Assembly: GCF_013266755.1 (NCBI RefSeq)
Contig: NZ_JABRWJ010000001.1
Span: forward strand, 248,001 to 312,000
Source: Pseudaquabacterium terrae
GTDB lineage: Bacteria > Pseudomonadota > Gammaproteobacteria > Burkholderiales > Burkholderiaceae_C
Reading direction: 5' to 3'
Length of the DNA: 64,000 bases
Within the stretch, counting starts at the first letter, position 1. The number at the start of each line of letters is the position of its first letter. The notes under the pieces are model-generated. The model worked only from the letters and a program-made list of their open reading frames with translations, did no database searches and had not been told where the DNA came from. Both the position numbers and the translations under genes were made by a program. Of this stretch, positions 8,219 to 16,454 are shown one piece after another.

Positions 8219-8797
8219 TCACGGCCTGGCGGCTGAACGCTGCGCCGGCGGCAGCGGTTCGGGCACGCGGTTGCGGATGGGCGGGATCGTGCGCAGGTAG
8301 GCGAACACCGCGTCCAGGTCGTCGTCGCTGAAGTGGTTGTAGACGGGGATCGGCATCGGCGGCAGCACCGCGCGGCCGCGGCCGAGGTGGCGGCCGGTGC
8401 GGATCGTTGCGCGGAAGTCGCGTGCGCTCCACAGCCCGAGCCCGGTCTCCGGATCCGGCGTCAGGTTGGCAGTGAAACTGACGCCCCAAGGCCCGGCGTG
8501 CGCCGTGTTGGTGCCCGACGAGACGATCAGCCACGGCCCCGCCGGCAGCGCCGGTGCGGGCGGCATCACCAGCTGCTCGGGGTGGCCCGACAGCATGCGG
8601 CTCATGTCCGGCTCGGGCCCGTTCGGCCCCATCTTGAACGGCGTGTGGCAATCCATGCAGCCGGAGGTGTCGACCAGGTACTTGCCGCGCGCGGCCTGCG
8701 CAACGCTGCGCTGGTCGGCCGTGTCGGCGGCATCGGCGGGGGCGTGCATTGCGCCGGCCAGCGCGAGCAGCAGCGGGGTGATCAAAGACGTTCTCAT
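8219..8797 (-). CDS. Exported monohaem cytochrome c
   Basis: 192 aa with a Sec signal peptide (about residues 1-24) and one CxxCH haem site, CMDCH, at about residues 47-51; the distal methionine is probably one of those in MPIPVY. The LGRGRAVLPPMPIPVYNHF segment followed by SDDDLDAVFAYLRTIPPIRN resembles small cytochromes that serve periplasmic dehydrogenases. The ATG at 8797 overlaps the stop of the dihaem gene (ATGA), so the two are translationally coupled. Periplasmic electron carrier; partner unknown. Confidence 0.85.
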   Translation of the reverse strand: MRTSLITPLLLALAGAMHAPADAADTADQRSVAQAARGKYLVDTSGCMDCHTPFKMGPNGPEPDMSRMLSGHPEQLVMPPAPALPAGPWLIVSSGTNTAHAGPWGVSFTANLTPDPETGLGLWSARDFRATIRTGRHLGRGRAVLPPMPIPVYNHFSDDDLDAVFAYLRTIPPIRNRVPEPLPPAQRSAARP

Positions 8798-9693
8798 CGA
8801 GGTTTCTCCAGAAGGGGTGGGGGAAGGGCGCGAATCCAGCGCTCGATCAGCGCCAGGCCTTCGGCATCGACTTGCGCGCTGCCGAGCGGCGGCATCTGCA
8901 CCTGCGGATCGCGCGAGGCCATGCGCAGCGCCAGCACGCTGTGCTGCGGCTGTCCCGGCGCGATCACCTGCGTCGCCGCGCTGCCGTGCGCGCGCCAGCG
9001 GCTCGCGGCGAGCACCGAGCGCAGCACCGCCGCGCGGCTGGCGACCGGATCGGCGGCCGACTGCGCCAGCGTCAGCTTGAGCGGCACGCGGTTGTCCGAG
9101 GTGTTGTGGCAGTGAGCACAGTTCGCATGCAAATAGCCGAGCGCGGCGCGTTCGGTCTCGTTGTCGGCGGCAATGCGCCGGGGTGTCAGCTGCAGCGCCG
9201 ACAGCCCGAGCACCGGCACCGGCGCGCTGCCGTGGCAGGCCAGGCAGTCGGTCCGCGACGGCACTTGATAACGCCCATTCGGTGCGTCCCGGTGGGCGAT
9301 GCTCATGCCGGCGGCCGGCGCCAGCCGGGCCTCGCTGCCCTCTGCCGTCCAGACGTAGCTGGCGAAGCGCCAGCTGCCGTCGGCCAGGCGCTCGATGAAG
9401 CGCGTCTCGACCGGGCGGCCGCCGAGCGCGAACTCCTTCCACAGCCGCGTGCCGGGCGGGAACTGCCAGGCGTCGATGTCACGTTGGTCGATCGCCGTGC
9501 CGGCCGGCAACGAGTACCAGCGCCGCTTGTCCGCAGCGTCGGACCACAGCGGGTACTGCGGCGTGAAGGCGAGGGCGCCGGCGGCGCCGAAGCCGGTGTC
9601 CTGCAGCCGCTGCGGCGGCTCAGGCAGAAGCGGCGCGGCGGCGAGCGGGCAGGCCAGCCCCATCACCACCACCGCGACGCCCAGGCGCTTCAC
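8794..9693 (-). CDS. SO2930-like dihaem c-type cytochrome, exported
   Basis: 299 aa. GTG start at 9693 gives a good signal peptide (KRLGVAVVVMGLACPLAAA). The body has the LWSDAADKRRWYSLPAGTAI and WKEFALGGRPVETRF segments of SO2930-type dihaem cytochromes, then two haem-binding motifs, CLACH and CAHCH, about 45 residues apart. GTG overlaps the E1-beta stop as GTGA, so its translation depends on the TPP enzyme gene upstream. Proteins of this family are periplasmic or surface redox proteins of uncertain function. Confidence 0.78.
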   Translation of the reverse strand: MKRLGVAVVVMGLACPLAAAPLLPEPPQRLQDTGFGAAGALAFTPQYPLWSDAADKRRWYSLPAGTAIDQRDIDAWQFPPGTRLWKEFALGGRPVETRFIERLADGSWRFASYVWTAEGSEARLAPAAGMSIAHRDAPNGRYQVPSRTDCLACHGSAPVPVLGLSALQLTPRRIAADNETERAALGYLHANCAHCHNTSDNRVPLKLTLAQSAADPVASRAAVLRSVLAASRWRAHGSAATQVIAPGQPQHSVLALRMASRDPQVQMPPLGSAQVDAEGLALIERWIRALPPPLLEKPR

Positions 9694-10661
9694 GCCAGCG
9701 CTGGCGCGCCGACCAGCCGCAACGCCGCATCGCGCACCGCATCGGCCTGCGGCACGCCGGCCTGCTCGAGCGGCCACGAGGCCGGTGCCGGCGCGTCGGG
9801 GCCGGTGATCCGCATCACCGGTGCCTTCAGCGCATCGAAGGCCTGCTCGCTGGCCAGCGCGGCGACTTCCGCGGCGACGCCGCACAGCCCGCTCGCTTCA
9901 TGCACGACGATCAGCCGCCCGGTCTTGCGCACCGAACGCAGCACGGTCGCGGTGTCCAGCGGCTTCAGCGTGCGCAGGTCGATCACTTCGGCCGAGACGC
10001 CGAGCTTGGCGAGCGCCTCGGCGGCCTGCACACAGGTGCCGACGGTCTTGGCGTACGAGACCAGCGTGACATCGTCGCCCGGCCGCACCACGGCGGCCTG
10101 CCCGAGCGGCACCACATGCTCGCCGTCGGGCACCTCGCCGGGCGCGAAGGCCAGCGCCAGGTCGGTGAAGAACAGCACCGGGTTGTCATCGCGGATCGCC
10201 GACTTCAGCAGGCCTTTGAAGTCCGCGGCGTTGCTCGGCATGACGACCTTCAGCCCCGGCGCATGCACGAACATCGCCTCGAGGTTGTGGTTGTGCTGCG
10301 CGCCGACGCCCCAGCCGGCGCCGCTCATCGCCATCACCACCAGCGGGAACTCGAACTGGCCACCGGACAGGTAGCGCAGTTTGCCGGCGCTGTTGACGAT
10401 GCCGTCCATCGCCAGCGTCAGGAAGGGCGCGAACAGCAGGTCGACGACCGGGCGCAGGCCCATCGCCGCGGCGCCGGCGGCGGTGCCGGCGATCACGCCT
10501 TCGGCCAGCGGCGTGTTGCGCACGCGCTCCGGGCCGAACTCGGCGCGCAGCGCGTGGCGCTTGGTCGCAACGCCTTCGCCGAACATCATCACGCGGTCAT
10601 CGCGCCGCATCTCCTCGGCCAGCGCCTGGTCGATCGCATCGGTGACAGTCAGGGTGCTCAT
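9690..10661 (-). CDS. 2-oxoacid/acetoin dehydrogenase-type E1 component, beta subunit
   Basis: 323-aa transketolase-like beta subunit: TVTDAIDQALAEEMRRDDRV at the start, the pyrimidine-domain region VGAQHNHNLEAMFVHAPGL, and a C-terminal transketolase domain (VTLVSYAKTVGTCVQAAEAL). With the alpha subunit it would form an alpha2beta2 thiamine-diphosphate enzyme decarboxylating a 2-oxoacid or cleaving acetoin. The ATG at 10661 has GGAG nine bases upstream; an earlier start at 10697 would overlap the alpha gene. No E2 or E3 gene is near. The cytoplasmic location contrasts with the two exported cytochromes that follow. Confidence 0.88.
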   Translation of the reverse strand: MSTLTVTDAIDQALAEEMRRDDRVMMFGEGVATKRHALRAEFGPERVRNTPLAEGVIAGTAAGAAAMGLRPVVDLLFAPFLTLAMDGIVNSAGKLRYLSGGQFEFPLVVMAMSGAGWGVGAQHNHNLEAMFVHAPGLKVVMPSNAADFKGLLKSAIRDDNPVLFFTDLALAFAPGEVPDGEHVVPLGQAAVVRPGDDVTLVSYAKTVGTCVQAAEALAKLGVSAEVIDLRTLKPLDTATVLRSVRKTGRLIVVHEASGLCGVAAEVAALASEQAFDALKAPVMRITGPDAPAPASWPLEQAGVPQADAVRDAALRLVGAPALA

Positions 10662-10683
10662 CTGTTTGATCTCCACAAGGGCT

Positions 10684-11655
10684 TCAGGCGTAGACATGCG
10701 TCGTCAGCTCGGCGACGTCGGGATAGGGCGAGGCTTGCGCGAAGACGAGCGCGGCTTCCAGCGTCGCCAGCACGCGCTGCTCCATCGCGGCGACTTCGCC
10801 CGGCGCCAGCACGTGCTCGGCGATCAACCGCTCGGCCAGGCGCTTGATCGGCTCGGCGTGACGCGCCGCCTGCAGCTCGGCGGGGTCGACGTAGGCCTGG
10901 TCGTCGGGCTCGTAGTGGCCGCGCAAGCGGTACGTGTTGAGCTCGAGGAAGTACGGGCGACCGGTGGCGCGGATCGTCTCGGCCGCCAGGCTCGCCGCGG
11001 CGAACACCGCATCGGCATCGTTGCCGTCGACGCTCACCGCGCGCATCTGGTGCGATGCCGCCCATTCGCGGATCGGATTGCCCGGCATCGTCTCGCGGCG
11101 GTGCACATAGGCCTGCCATTCGTTGTTCTCGCAGACGAAGAGCAGCGGCAGCTGCCAGGTCGCGGCCAGGTTCAGCGACTCGTGGAAGATGCCTTCGCAG
11201 GCCGCGCCGTCGCCGAAGAAGACGGTGGTCAGGCCGGGCCGCCCGCGCATCTTCTGCGCCAGCGCAACGCCCGGCGCCAGCGACAGCTCGCCGCCGACGA
11301 TGGTCGAGGTCAGCACCACGCCGAGCTCCTTCGCGCTGACGTGCAGCGAGCCGCTCTTGCCGCGGCAGTAACCGTCGGCGCGGCCGAGGATCTCGGCCAG
11401 CAGCCGCCCCGGATCGGCGCCGCGCGCCAGCAGGTGGGCCACGCTGCGGTGGTTGCTGAGGATCAGGTCGTCGGCCTGCAGCGCGCGGATCGCGCCGACG
11501 GCGGCGGCTTCCTGGCCGACGCTGGTGCAGGTGCCGGGCGCGCGGCCTTCGGCCTGCAGCGCGGCGACGTTTTCCTCGAAGGCGCGGATCAGCATCATCG
11601 ACTCGAGCATCGAGATGCGGTGGATCGGATCGGGTGTCACGGGAGTCCTCGTCAT
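10684..11655 (-). CDS. 2-oxoacid/acetoin dehydrogenase-type E1 component, alpha subunit
   Basis: 323 aa. Thiamine-diphosphate binding motif GDG at 148-150 with NN about 27 residues later (FVCENNEW), and the upstream SLHVSAKELGVV and HRSVAHLLARG signatures of PdhA/AcoA-type subunits. It is 22 bp upstream of the beta gene. Length and lack of E2 favour an acetoin-dehydrogenase or branched-chain-like E1 rather than the AceE-type pyruvate dehydrogenase; substrate not determinable. Start at ATG 11655; a GTG at 11640 preceded by GAGGA is an alternative. First gene of a four-gene operon. Confidence 0.88.
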   Translation of the reverse strand: MTRTPVTPDPIHRISMLESMMLIRAFEENVAALQAEGRAPGTCTSVGQEAAAVGAIRALQADDLILSNHRSVAHLLARGADPGRLLAEILGRADGYCRGKSGSLHVSAKELGVVLTSTIVGGELSLAPGVALAQKMRGRPGLTTVFFGDGAACEGIFHESLNLAATWQLPLLFVCENNEWQAYVHRRETMPGNPIREWAASHQMRAVSVDGNDADAVFAAASLAAETIRATGRPYFLELNTYRLRGHYEPDDQAYVDPAELQAARHAEPIKRLAERLIAEHVLAPGEVAAMEQRVLATLEAALVFAQASPYPDVAELTTHVYA

Positions 11656-11696
11656 GCGGGAGTGGGCATGACGTCACTCTAGGAATCCGGGCTCGG

Positions 11697-11710
11697 CGGC
11701 GCATGCGCCG
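11697..11710. promoter_or_regulatory. 14-bp perfect palindrome upstream of the E1 operon
   Basis: CGGCGCATGCGCCG lies 42 bases before the E1-alpha ATG in the 200-bp gap to the next gene. Position and symmetry fit an operator for the four-gene operon, but GC-rich palindromes arise readily in this genome. No clear -10/-35 pair is visible. Confidence 0.3.
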
Positions 11711-11855
11711 AAGGAGCCACCGCGCCGCGCCGCGGTGGGCCATGGCGGGTCGTCAAACGTGTGCGCGGCGGATCTTGGCTATGCGTTGAAGCGCATATTC
11801 ACAGGGCCTTCCATCCGAAACAGGCGTTCATTCGCATATCCAGGGGCCCAGCGGG

Positions 11856-12959
11856 TCAGCGCAGCCCCTTCCACCACTGCCTGTTCTCGCGCGGGCGGCC
11901 CAGGGTCAGCACCTCGCCGATCTCCGGCGTCGCCAGCGGCAGGCTCTCGCGTTCGGCCAGCGCCGCAATGCGCTCGAGCGGATCGCGCCAGGTGTGGAAC
12001 GCGAGGTCGAAGGTGCTGTTGTGCACGACGTAGAGCAGCTTGCCGCGCAGGTCCTTGAAGGCCTGCACGGCCTCCTCGGGCGTCATGTGCACCGAGGGCC
12101 AGTAGGCGTCGTAGGCGCCGTTTTCCATCATCGCGATGTCGAAGCCGCCGAAGCGTTCGCCGATCTGCCGGAAGCCCGCAAAGTAGCCCGAGTCGCCGCT
12201 GTAGAAGATGCGCTGGCCGCCGCTGTCGATGACCCACGAGGCCCACAGTGTGCTGTTGCGGTCCCACAGCGAGCGGCCGGAGAAATGCTGCGCCGGCGTC
12301 GCGGTCAGCCCGATCGCGCCGTGCCGGCCCTGCTGCCACCAGTCGAACTCCTCGATGCGCTCCGGCGCGACGCCCATCTCGCGCAGCCGCGCGCCGACGC
12401 CCAGCGGCACGAAGTAGCGCTGCACGCGTTCGCGCAGCGTTTCGATCGTGGCGACGTCGAGGTGGTCGTAGTGGTCGTGCGACAGGATCAGGCCCTCGAT
12501 CGCCGGCACGTCGGCCAGCGCCAGCGGCGGCGGATGGAAGCGCTTCGGCCCGGCCCATTGCACCGGCGACGCACGTTCGCTGAACACCGGATCGATCAGC
12601 CAGTAGCGGCCGTGCAGCTTCAGCAGGTGCGACGAGTGGCCGAGGCGGATCAGGTGGTTGGCGCCCGGGTCCAGCGCGTCGAGCGCGGCGCGGTCGAGGC
12701 GGCGCACGGGGATCGGATCGACCGGCACCGTGCCTTCCTTGCGCGCGAAGAGGAAGCGGCGCCAGATCGTCCAGCTGTCCTGCGACGGCAGCGCCTGCGG
12801 GTTGTCGAGGTTGCGGTACAGGCCGTCGCTGCCGCGCTGCGGCGACGAGGCGGCGCTGTCGGCCATGCGTGCACCGCCGCTCGCGCAGCCGGCCGAGCTC
12901 CAGCACACGGCCAAGAGCAGCAACCAGCCGGCGGCGAGTTGCCGCGTCATCTGAAGCAT
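11856..12959 (-). CDS. MBL-fold metallo-hydrolase lipoprotein, NAPE-PLD/UlaG-like
   Basis: 367 aa. Signal segment with lipobox SAGC at about residues 22-25, then a beta-lactamase-superfamily core: metal motif SHDHYDHLD, GHSSHLLKLHGRYWLIDPVF before it, and the GDSGYF and VHMTPEEAV segments supplying later ligands. The layout matches the N-acyl-phosphatidylethanolamine phospholipase D-like branch, suggesting phosphodiester or lipid hydrolysis in the periplasm. AAAGG precedes the ATG at 12959 by six bases. No operon partner is obvious. Confidence 0.85.
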   Translation of the reverse strand: MLQMTRQLAAGWLLLLAVCWSSAGCASGGARMADSAASSPQRGSDGLYRNLDNPQALPSQDSWTIWRRFLFARKEGTVPVDPIPVRRLDRAALDALDPGANHLIRLGHSSHLLKLHGRYWLIDPVFSERASPVQWAGPKRFHPPPLALADVPAIEGLILSHDHYDHLDVATIETLRERVQRYFVPLGVGARLREMGVAPERIEEFDWWQQGRHGAIGLTATPAQHFSGRSLWDRNSTLWASWVIDSGGQRIFYSGDSGYFAGFRQIGERFGGFDIAMMENGAYDAYWPSVHMTPEEAVQAFKDLRGKLLYVVHNSTFDLAFHTWRDPLERIAALAERESLPLATPEIGEVLTLGRPRENRQWWKGLR

Positions 12960-13000
12960 CGAGCGCCTTTCTGGGGGAGGGCGCGCGAGCTTACGTCGCT

Positions 13001-13759
13001 TCAGTGCAGCGCGCGTTTGTCCGGGGACGGCGGCAGCGCCGGGTCGTCGCGCTGCAGCGGGCCGCTGTCGAGCACTGCGGTCTCGGCCGGGTCCGTCGCG
13101 CCGGGGCGACCCGTCAGCGCGCGCAGCGCGAGCGCGACGCCTGCGCCGCCCAGCAGCCGCGAGCCGGCGCCGCGGTGGCCGATGGCCCAGGCCGCCAGCG
13201 CGCCGCCGACCACGGTGGCCAGCAAGCGGGGGCCGGGCGCCCAGTGCTGCTGCAGCAGCTCGGTGCGCGGACCGCTGCGCAGCCGGCTGCCCTGCAAGGA
13301 CGGCAGCCGGCCTGCTTCGGCATGCCAGTCGACCAGGTCATGCACCTGCCGGACGCCGGACACCGCTTGCAGGCCGCGCAGCAGCGGCTGGCGTTCGCGG
13401 TCGAGCGCCAGGCCGCGCAGCGTGATCTCGCCGTGCTGTGCGCTGATCTCGATGGTGTGCGGATGCGAGATCAGGCGGCCCAGTCGCGCGCGGGCGCGAT
13501 CGACCAGCACGGCGTCGTCGGGTGGCGGGTTCAGCAGCGTGCCGCGCAAGATCGCGAACAGCCCGCCGGTGCGCTGCGCCAGGTCGCGCCAGCCGACGTC
13601 GGCGGCCTTGGTGGCGACATGGCGGCCGTGCTGCAGCTGGTTCTTCAGCAATCCGACGCGGCGCCGGCCCGACTGCGGATCGAGCAGGTACATCAACACG
13701 GCGCCGGCACCCGCTGCGAGCAGCAGCGAGCCCGGACCCAGGGCGGGGGAGCGGTTCAT
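13001..13759 (-). CDS. Membrane-associated BON-domain protein
   Basis: 252 aa. A hydrophobic segment near the N-terminus (SLLLAAGAGAVLMYLLDP) is followed by a basic stretch, then a BON-like domain at about 85-160 (LGRLISHPHTIEISAQHGEI, and GLQAVSGVRQVHDLVDWH), and a second hydrophobic helix near 190-210. BON domains usually bind phospholipid or neighbouring envelope proteins. The start at ATG 13759 is preferred over 13798, which would add a polar extension before the membrane segment. Function unknown. Confidence 0.7.
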   Translation of the reverse strand: MNRSPALGPGSLLLAAGAGAVLMYLLDPQSGRRRVGLLKNQLQHGRHVATKAADVGWRDLAQRTGGLFAILRGTLLNPPPDDAVLVDRARARLGRLISHPHTIEISAQHGEITLRGLALDRERQPLLRGLQAVSGVRQVHDLVDWHAEAGRLPSLQGSRLRSGPRTELLQQHWAPGPRLLATVVGGALAAWAIGHRGAGSRLLGGAGVALALRALTGRPGATDPAETAVLDSGPLQRDDPALPPSPDKRALH

Positions 13760-13807
13760 TGTGGGCCTTTCGATCGATCGAATCGTCCACCGCGGCAAAC
13801 CGCGTTC

Positions 13808-14113
13808 CTACTCGAACACCGGCCGGAAGAAGCTGCGCTCGTAGCTCACGATGCAGCGCGTCCGGTCGGCATGGCCGAAGGCGGCCTGGCACTCCGGGTC
13901 GCTGCGCGAGGCGATCCGGTAGCGCTCGTACTCCGCCAGGCTCGGAAAGCTGAACAAGGCCAGCGCGATGTTGTTGGCGCCTTCACTGGGCATGAAGTAG
14001 CCGTGGTGTTGGCCGCCGAAGCGCGCGACCAGCGGGATCCAAAGCTTGGCGTAGTGCTCGAAGGCCTCGAGCTGCAGCGGATCGATGACGTAGCGCAGGA
14101 AGATCGTGACCAT
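13808..14113 (-). CDS. NIPSNAP-family protein
   Basis: 101-aa ferredoxin-like-fold protein. FLRYVIDPLQLEAFEHYAKL, then GYFMPSEGANNIALALFSFP and SLAEYERYR are typical of short bacterial NIPSNAP proteins. It starts 6 bp after the stop of the EamA transporter gene on the same strand, so co-transcription is likely. A paralogue with the same layout lies at 51806-52153, there followed by a monooxygenase-like gene. Biochemical role unknown. Confidence 0.82.
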   Translation of the reverse strand: MVTIFLRYVIDPLQLEAFEHYAKLWIPLVARFGGQHHGYFMPSEGANNIALALFSFPSLAEYERYRIASRSDPECQAAFGHADRTRCIVSYERSFFRPVFE

Positions 14114-14119
14114 GGGAGT

Positions 14120-15028
14120 TCAGGCCGCCCTTTCGACGGTGGTTGGGGAGGGGACGGGAGTTGGCCGGGCGGCCGCGCCGGCACGCCGGTGCGCCAGCAC
14201 CGCGCCGAGGATCAGCGCCATGCCCAACCACTGCAGCGGCTGCGGCCAGGCGCCGTACCAGGCCAGGTCGACCAGCAGCGCGACGGCCGGGTAGACGAAG
14301 GACAGCATCGCGATCGCCGACGACGGCAGACGCTGGAAGGCGGCGTACATCAGCGTGTACATGAAGGCCGTGTGCACCAGGCCGAGCGTGGCCAGCGCGC
14401 CCCAGGCGACGGCGCTGCCCGGCCGGGCGTGGCCCCAGGCCAGCGGCGCGAGCAGCACCACGCCCAGCACCATCTGCACCGCGGCGATCTGCGACGACGG
14501 CAGCTGCGGCAGCCGTTGCGTCGCCAGCGTGGCGACCGCGTACAGCGCCGCCGCGGCCAGCGCCAACCCGACGCCGTGCCAGGTCGCGCCATCGAGGCCC
14601 TGCACGCCGAGCCCGCTGCTGAGCAGCACGCCGAGCATCGCCACCCCGACCCAGGGCAGCCGCGCGACGTCGAGACGCTCCTGGCGCAGCAGCGCGGCCA
14701 GCACCAGCAGCATGAAGGGCTGCGTCTGGTAGACGACGGTGGCCACCGAGATGCTGGTGAATCGGTAGGCCGAGAACAGGCACAGCCAGTTGGCGACCAG
14801 CGCCGCGCCGCCGATCACCAGCCAGGTGAGCGCGCGAGCGCCGAAGGGCTGCCAGGCGCGCGTGAACGCGAGCCAGGCCAGCAGCGCCGCGCCGCCGATC
14901 AGGCAGCGGAAGAACACCACCACCACGGGCGGCTGGCCACTCTCGACGACCAGCAGGCCGATGGTGCCGGACAGCGCCATCGCGGCCAGCATGCGCCAGG
15001 TGCCGGAGCGGGTTCTCTCATCGTTCAT
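14120..15028 (-). CDS. EamA/DMT-family transporter
   Basis: 302-aa inner-membrane protein with about ten hydrophobic segments and two EamA repeats (MLAAMALSGTIGLLVVESGQ at the start; LGLVHTAFMYTLMYAAFQRL and AIAMLSFVYPAVALLVDLAW in the second half). The ATG at 15028 is chosen because the longer frame adds 25 non-membrane residues lying in the divergent promoter region. It is divergent from a LysR gene with a clean dyad between them, and followed by a NIPSNAP gene. Substrate unknown; this is the second LysR/EamA pair in the window. Confidence 0.85.
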   Translation of the reverse strand: MNDERTRSGTWRMLAAMALSGTIGLLVVESGQPPVVVVFFRCLIGGAALLAWLAFTRAWQPFGARALTWLVIGGAALVANWLCLFSAYRFTSISVATVVYQTQPFMLLVLAALLRQERLDVARLPWVGVAMLGVLLSSGLGVQGLDGATWHGVGLALAAAALYAVATLATQRLPQLPSSQIAAVQMVLGVVLLAPLAWGHARPGSAVAWGALATLGLVHTAFMYTLMYAAFQRLPSSAIAMLSFVYPAVALLVDLAWYGAWPQPLQWLGMALILGAVLAHRRAGAAARPTPVPSPTTVERAA

Positions 15029-15091
15029 GGCAGGGTTCCGGATGCAGACCCGAACGATCACACGAGGCGCCGAGGCCCACAATCCGCGCTT

Positions 15092-15112
15092 CGGGAACAA
15101 CACTGATTCCCG
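15092..15112. promoter_or_regulatory. Probable LysR operator (CGGGAA-N9-TTCCCG)
   Basis: A perfect 6-bp inverted repeat with a 9-base spacer lies between the divergent EamA and LysR genes, 15 bases before the LysR ATG. Size and spacing match LysR-type binding sites, and the position would allow autorepression and control of the transporter. Confidence 0.55.
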
Positions 15113-15126
15113 CTGAGCAACAAAGA

Positions 15127-16041
15127 ATGGACCAGCTGTTGAACGAAATGGTGGTGTTCGCCCGCGTCGTCGAGCTGCGCGGCTTCGCGCCGGCGGCGCG
15201 TGCGCTCGGGCTGACGACCTCGGCGGTCAGCCGCAGCGTCGCGCGGCTGGAGGCGGCGCTGGCCGTCAAGCTGCTGAACCGCACCACGCGTTCGGTGTCG
15301 CTGACCGAGCTCGGTGCCGAGGTCTACCCCGGCTGCGCCCGCATCGCGCAGACCGCGCGCGACGTGCAGGCGCTGGCCGGGCGTTATGCGCTGACGCCGC
15401 GCGGCCGCGTGCGCGTCGGCGCGCCGGCGGTGTTCGGTGAAGTCTGGCTCGCGCCGCGGCTGCCGGCCTTCCTCGCGCGCTGGCCGGAGGTCGAGGTCGA
15501 GCTGACCCTGATCGACCGCGTCGTCGACCTGGTCGACGAGGGTTACGACCTGGCGCTGCGCATCCTGGCGCCGAGTGCGCTGGCGCCCGGGCTGGTCGCG
15601 CGGCGGCTGTTCGACATGCACTACGTGCTGGTCGCCGCACCCGCCTACCTGCAGGCGAACGGCGCGCCAGCGACACCGGACGCGCTGGCCGAGCACCGCT
15701 GCATCTACCTCGGCTACGGGCCCTTCCTCGACCGGCTGCTGTTCGAGCGCGACGGCGCCGCGCCGCTGGAGGTGCAGGTGCGCGGCCCGCTGACGATCAA
15801 CAACAGCGTCGGCATCCTGGCCACCGTCGAGGCGGGCCTGGGCATCGGCATCGTGCCGGACTTCGCCGCCGCGGCCGGCCTGCGTGCGGGGCGGCTGCAG
15901 CGGCTCTTCGCCGACTGGCGCCTCGGCGGCGGTTATGCAACGCGCGGCGTGTTTGCCGTTTACGCGCCGACACGCCACTTGCCGCAGAAAGTACGGGTGT
16001 TGATCGATCACCTGGCCGGCGGGGCGGCGCCGGACGGATGA
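15127..16041 (+). CDS. LysR-family transcriptional regulator
   Basis: 304 aa, the standard LTTR length. Winged HTH at residues about 5-62 (FAPAARALGLTTSAVSRSV) and an effector-binding domain beginning GRVRVGAPAVFGEVWLAPRL, of the AaeR/CrgA-like subgroup (VVDLVDEGYDLALRI is typical). It is divergent from the EamA-NIPSNAP pair and probably regulates it through the dyad at 15092-15112. Effector unknown. Confidence 0.9.
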   Translation: MDQLLNEMVVFARVVELRGFAPAARALGLTTSAVSRSVARLEAALAVKLLNRTTRSVSLTELGAEVYPGCARIAQTARDVQALAGRYALTPRGRVRVGAPAVFGEVWLAPRLPAFLARWPEVEVELTLIDRVVDLVDEGYDLALRILAPSALAPGLVARRLFDMHYVLVAAPAYLQANGAPATPDALAEHRCIYLGYGPFLDRLLFERDGAAPLEVQVRGPLTINNSVGILATVEAGLGIGIVPDFAAAAGLRAGRLQRLFADWRLGGGYATRGVFAVYAPTRHLPQKVRVLIDHLAGGAAPDG

Positions 16042-16048
16042 TCGCGGC

Positions 16049-16423
16049 GTGACACCCGATCAACCCGGTTCCCCGCCACCTTCACCGCTGAGTGGGCGCG
16101 ACATGCGCGAGGGCCTGCCGCGGCCGCCGACGGGCTCGTCCCGGCCGACGGTGCCGCTGCCCGAGCCGCCGCTGGCCGGCCGCTACCGCCCGTTTTCGCC
16201 GCGTCAGCGGCTGCGCCTGATCGGCGGGACCATCGCGTTCGTGATCCTGCTGTGGCTGCTGCTGATCTTCCAGCCCGGCCGCAAGGGGCCGCGCGCGCTG
16301 CCGCCGCGGCCCGATGTGGCGAACTGCCCGCCGGGCCAGGCCAGCGGCTGCGCCGGTGCGCTGGCGCAGGTGCGTCTGGTGCCGGCGGCATCCGCGCCGG
16401 CCGGCATTGCAGCGTCGCGCTGA
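16049..16423 (+). CDS. Small single-pass membrane protein of unknown function
   Basis: 124 aa from a GTG start 7 bp after the LysR stop. A proline-rich N-terminal third is followed by one transmembrane helix (LIGGTIAFVILLWLLLIFQP, about 58-77) and a short periplasmic tail with two cysteines (CPPGQASGC). I recognise no family. The gene is plausible because it fits between two real genes and carries one clean hydrophobic helix, but homologues are needed for proof. Confidence 0.5.
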   Translation: MTPDQPGSPPPSPLSGRDMREGLPRPPTGSSRPTVPLPEPPLAGRYRPFSPRQRLRLIGGTIAFVILLWLLLIFQPGRKGPRALPPRPDVANCPPGQASGCAGALAQVRLVPAASAPAGIAASR

Positions 16424-16454
16424 ATCTTTGGCGCCGCGGCGCCTCGAATCCGCC

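Noticed and set aside
9690-11655. Complete acetoin or pyruvate dehydrogenase operon
   Set aside because: Only E1 alpha and beta are present; no E2, E3 or AcoR-type gene in the window, so a specific aco or pdh name is not justified.
12869-15106. A 745-codon plus-strand open frame opposite four minus-strand genes
   Set aside because: It is antisense to BON, NIPSNAP and EamA genes with clear families. Its translation is arginine/glutamine/histidine-rich and has no domain; long antisense frames are expected at this GC content.
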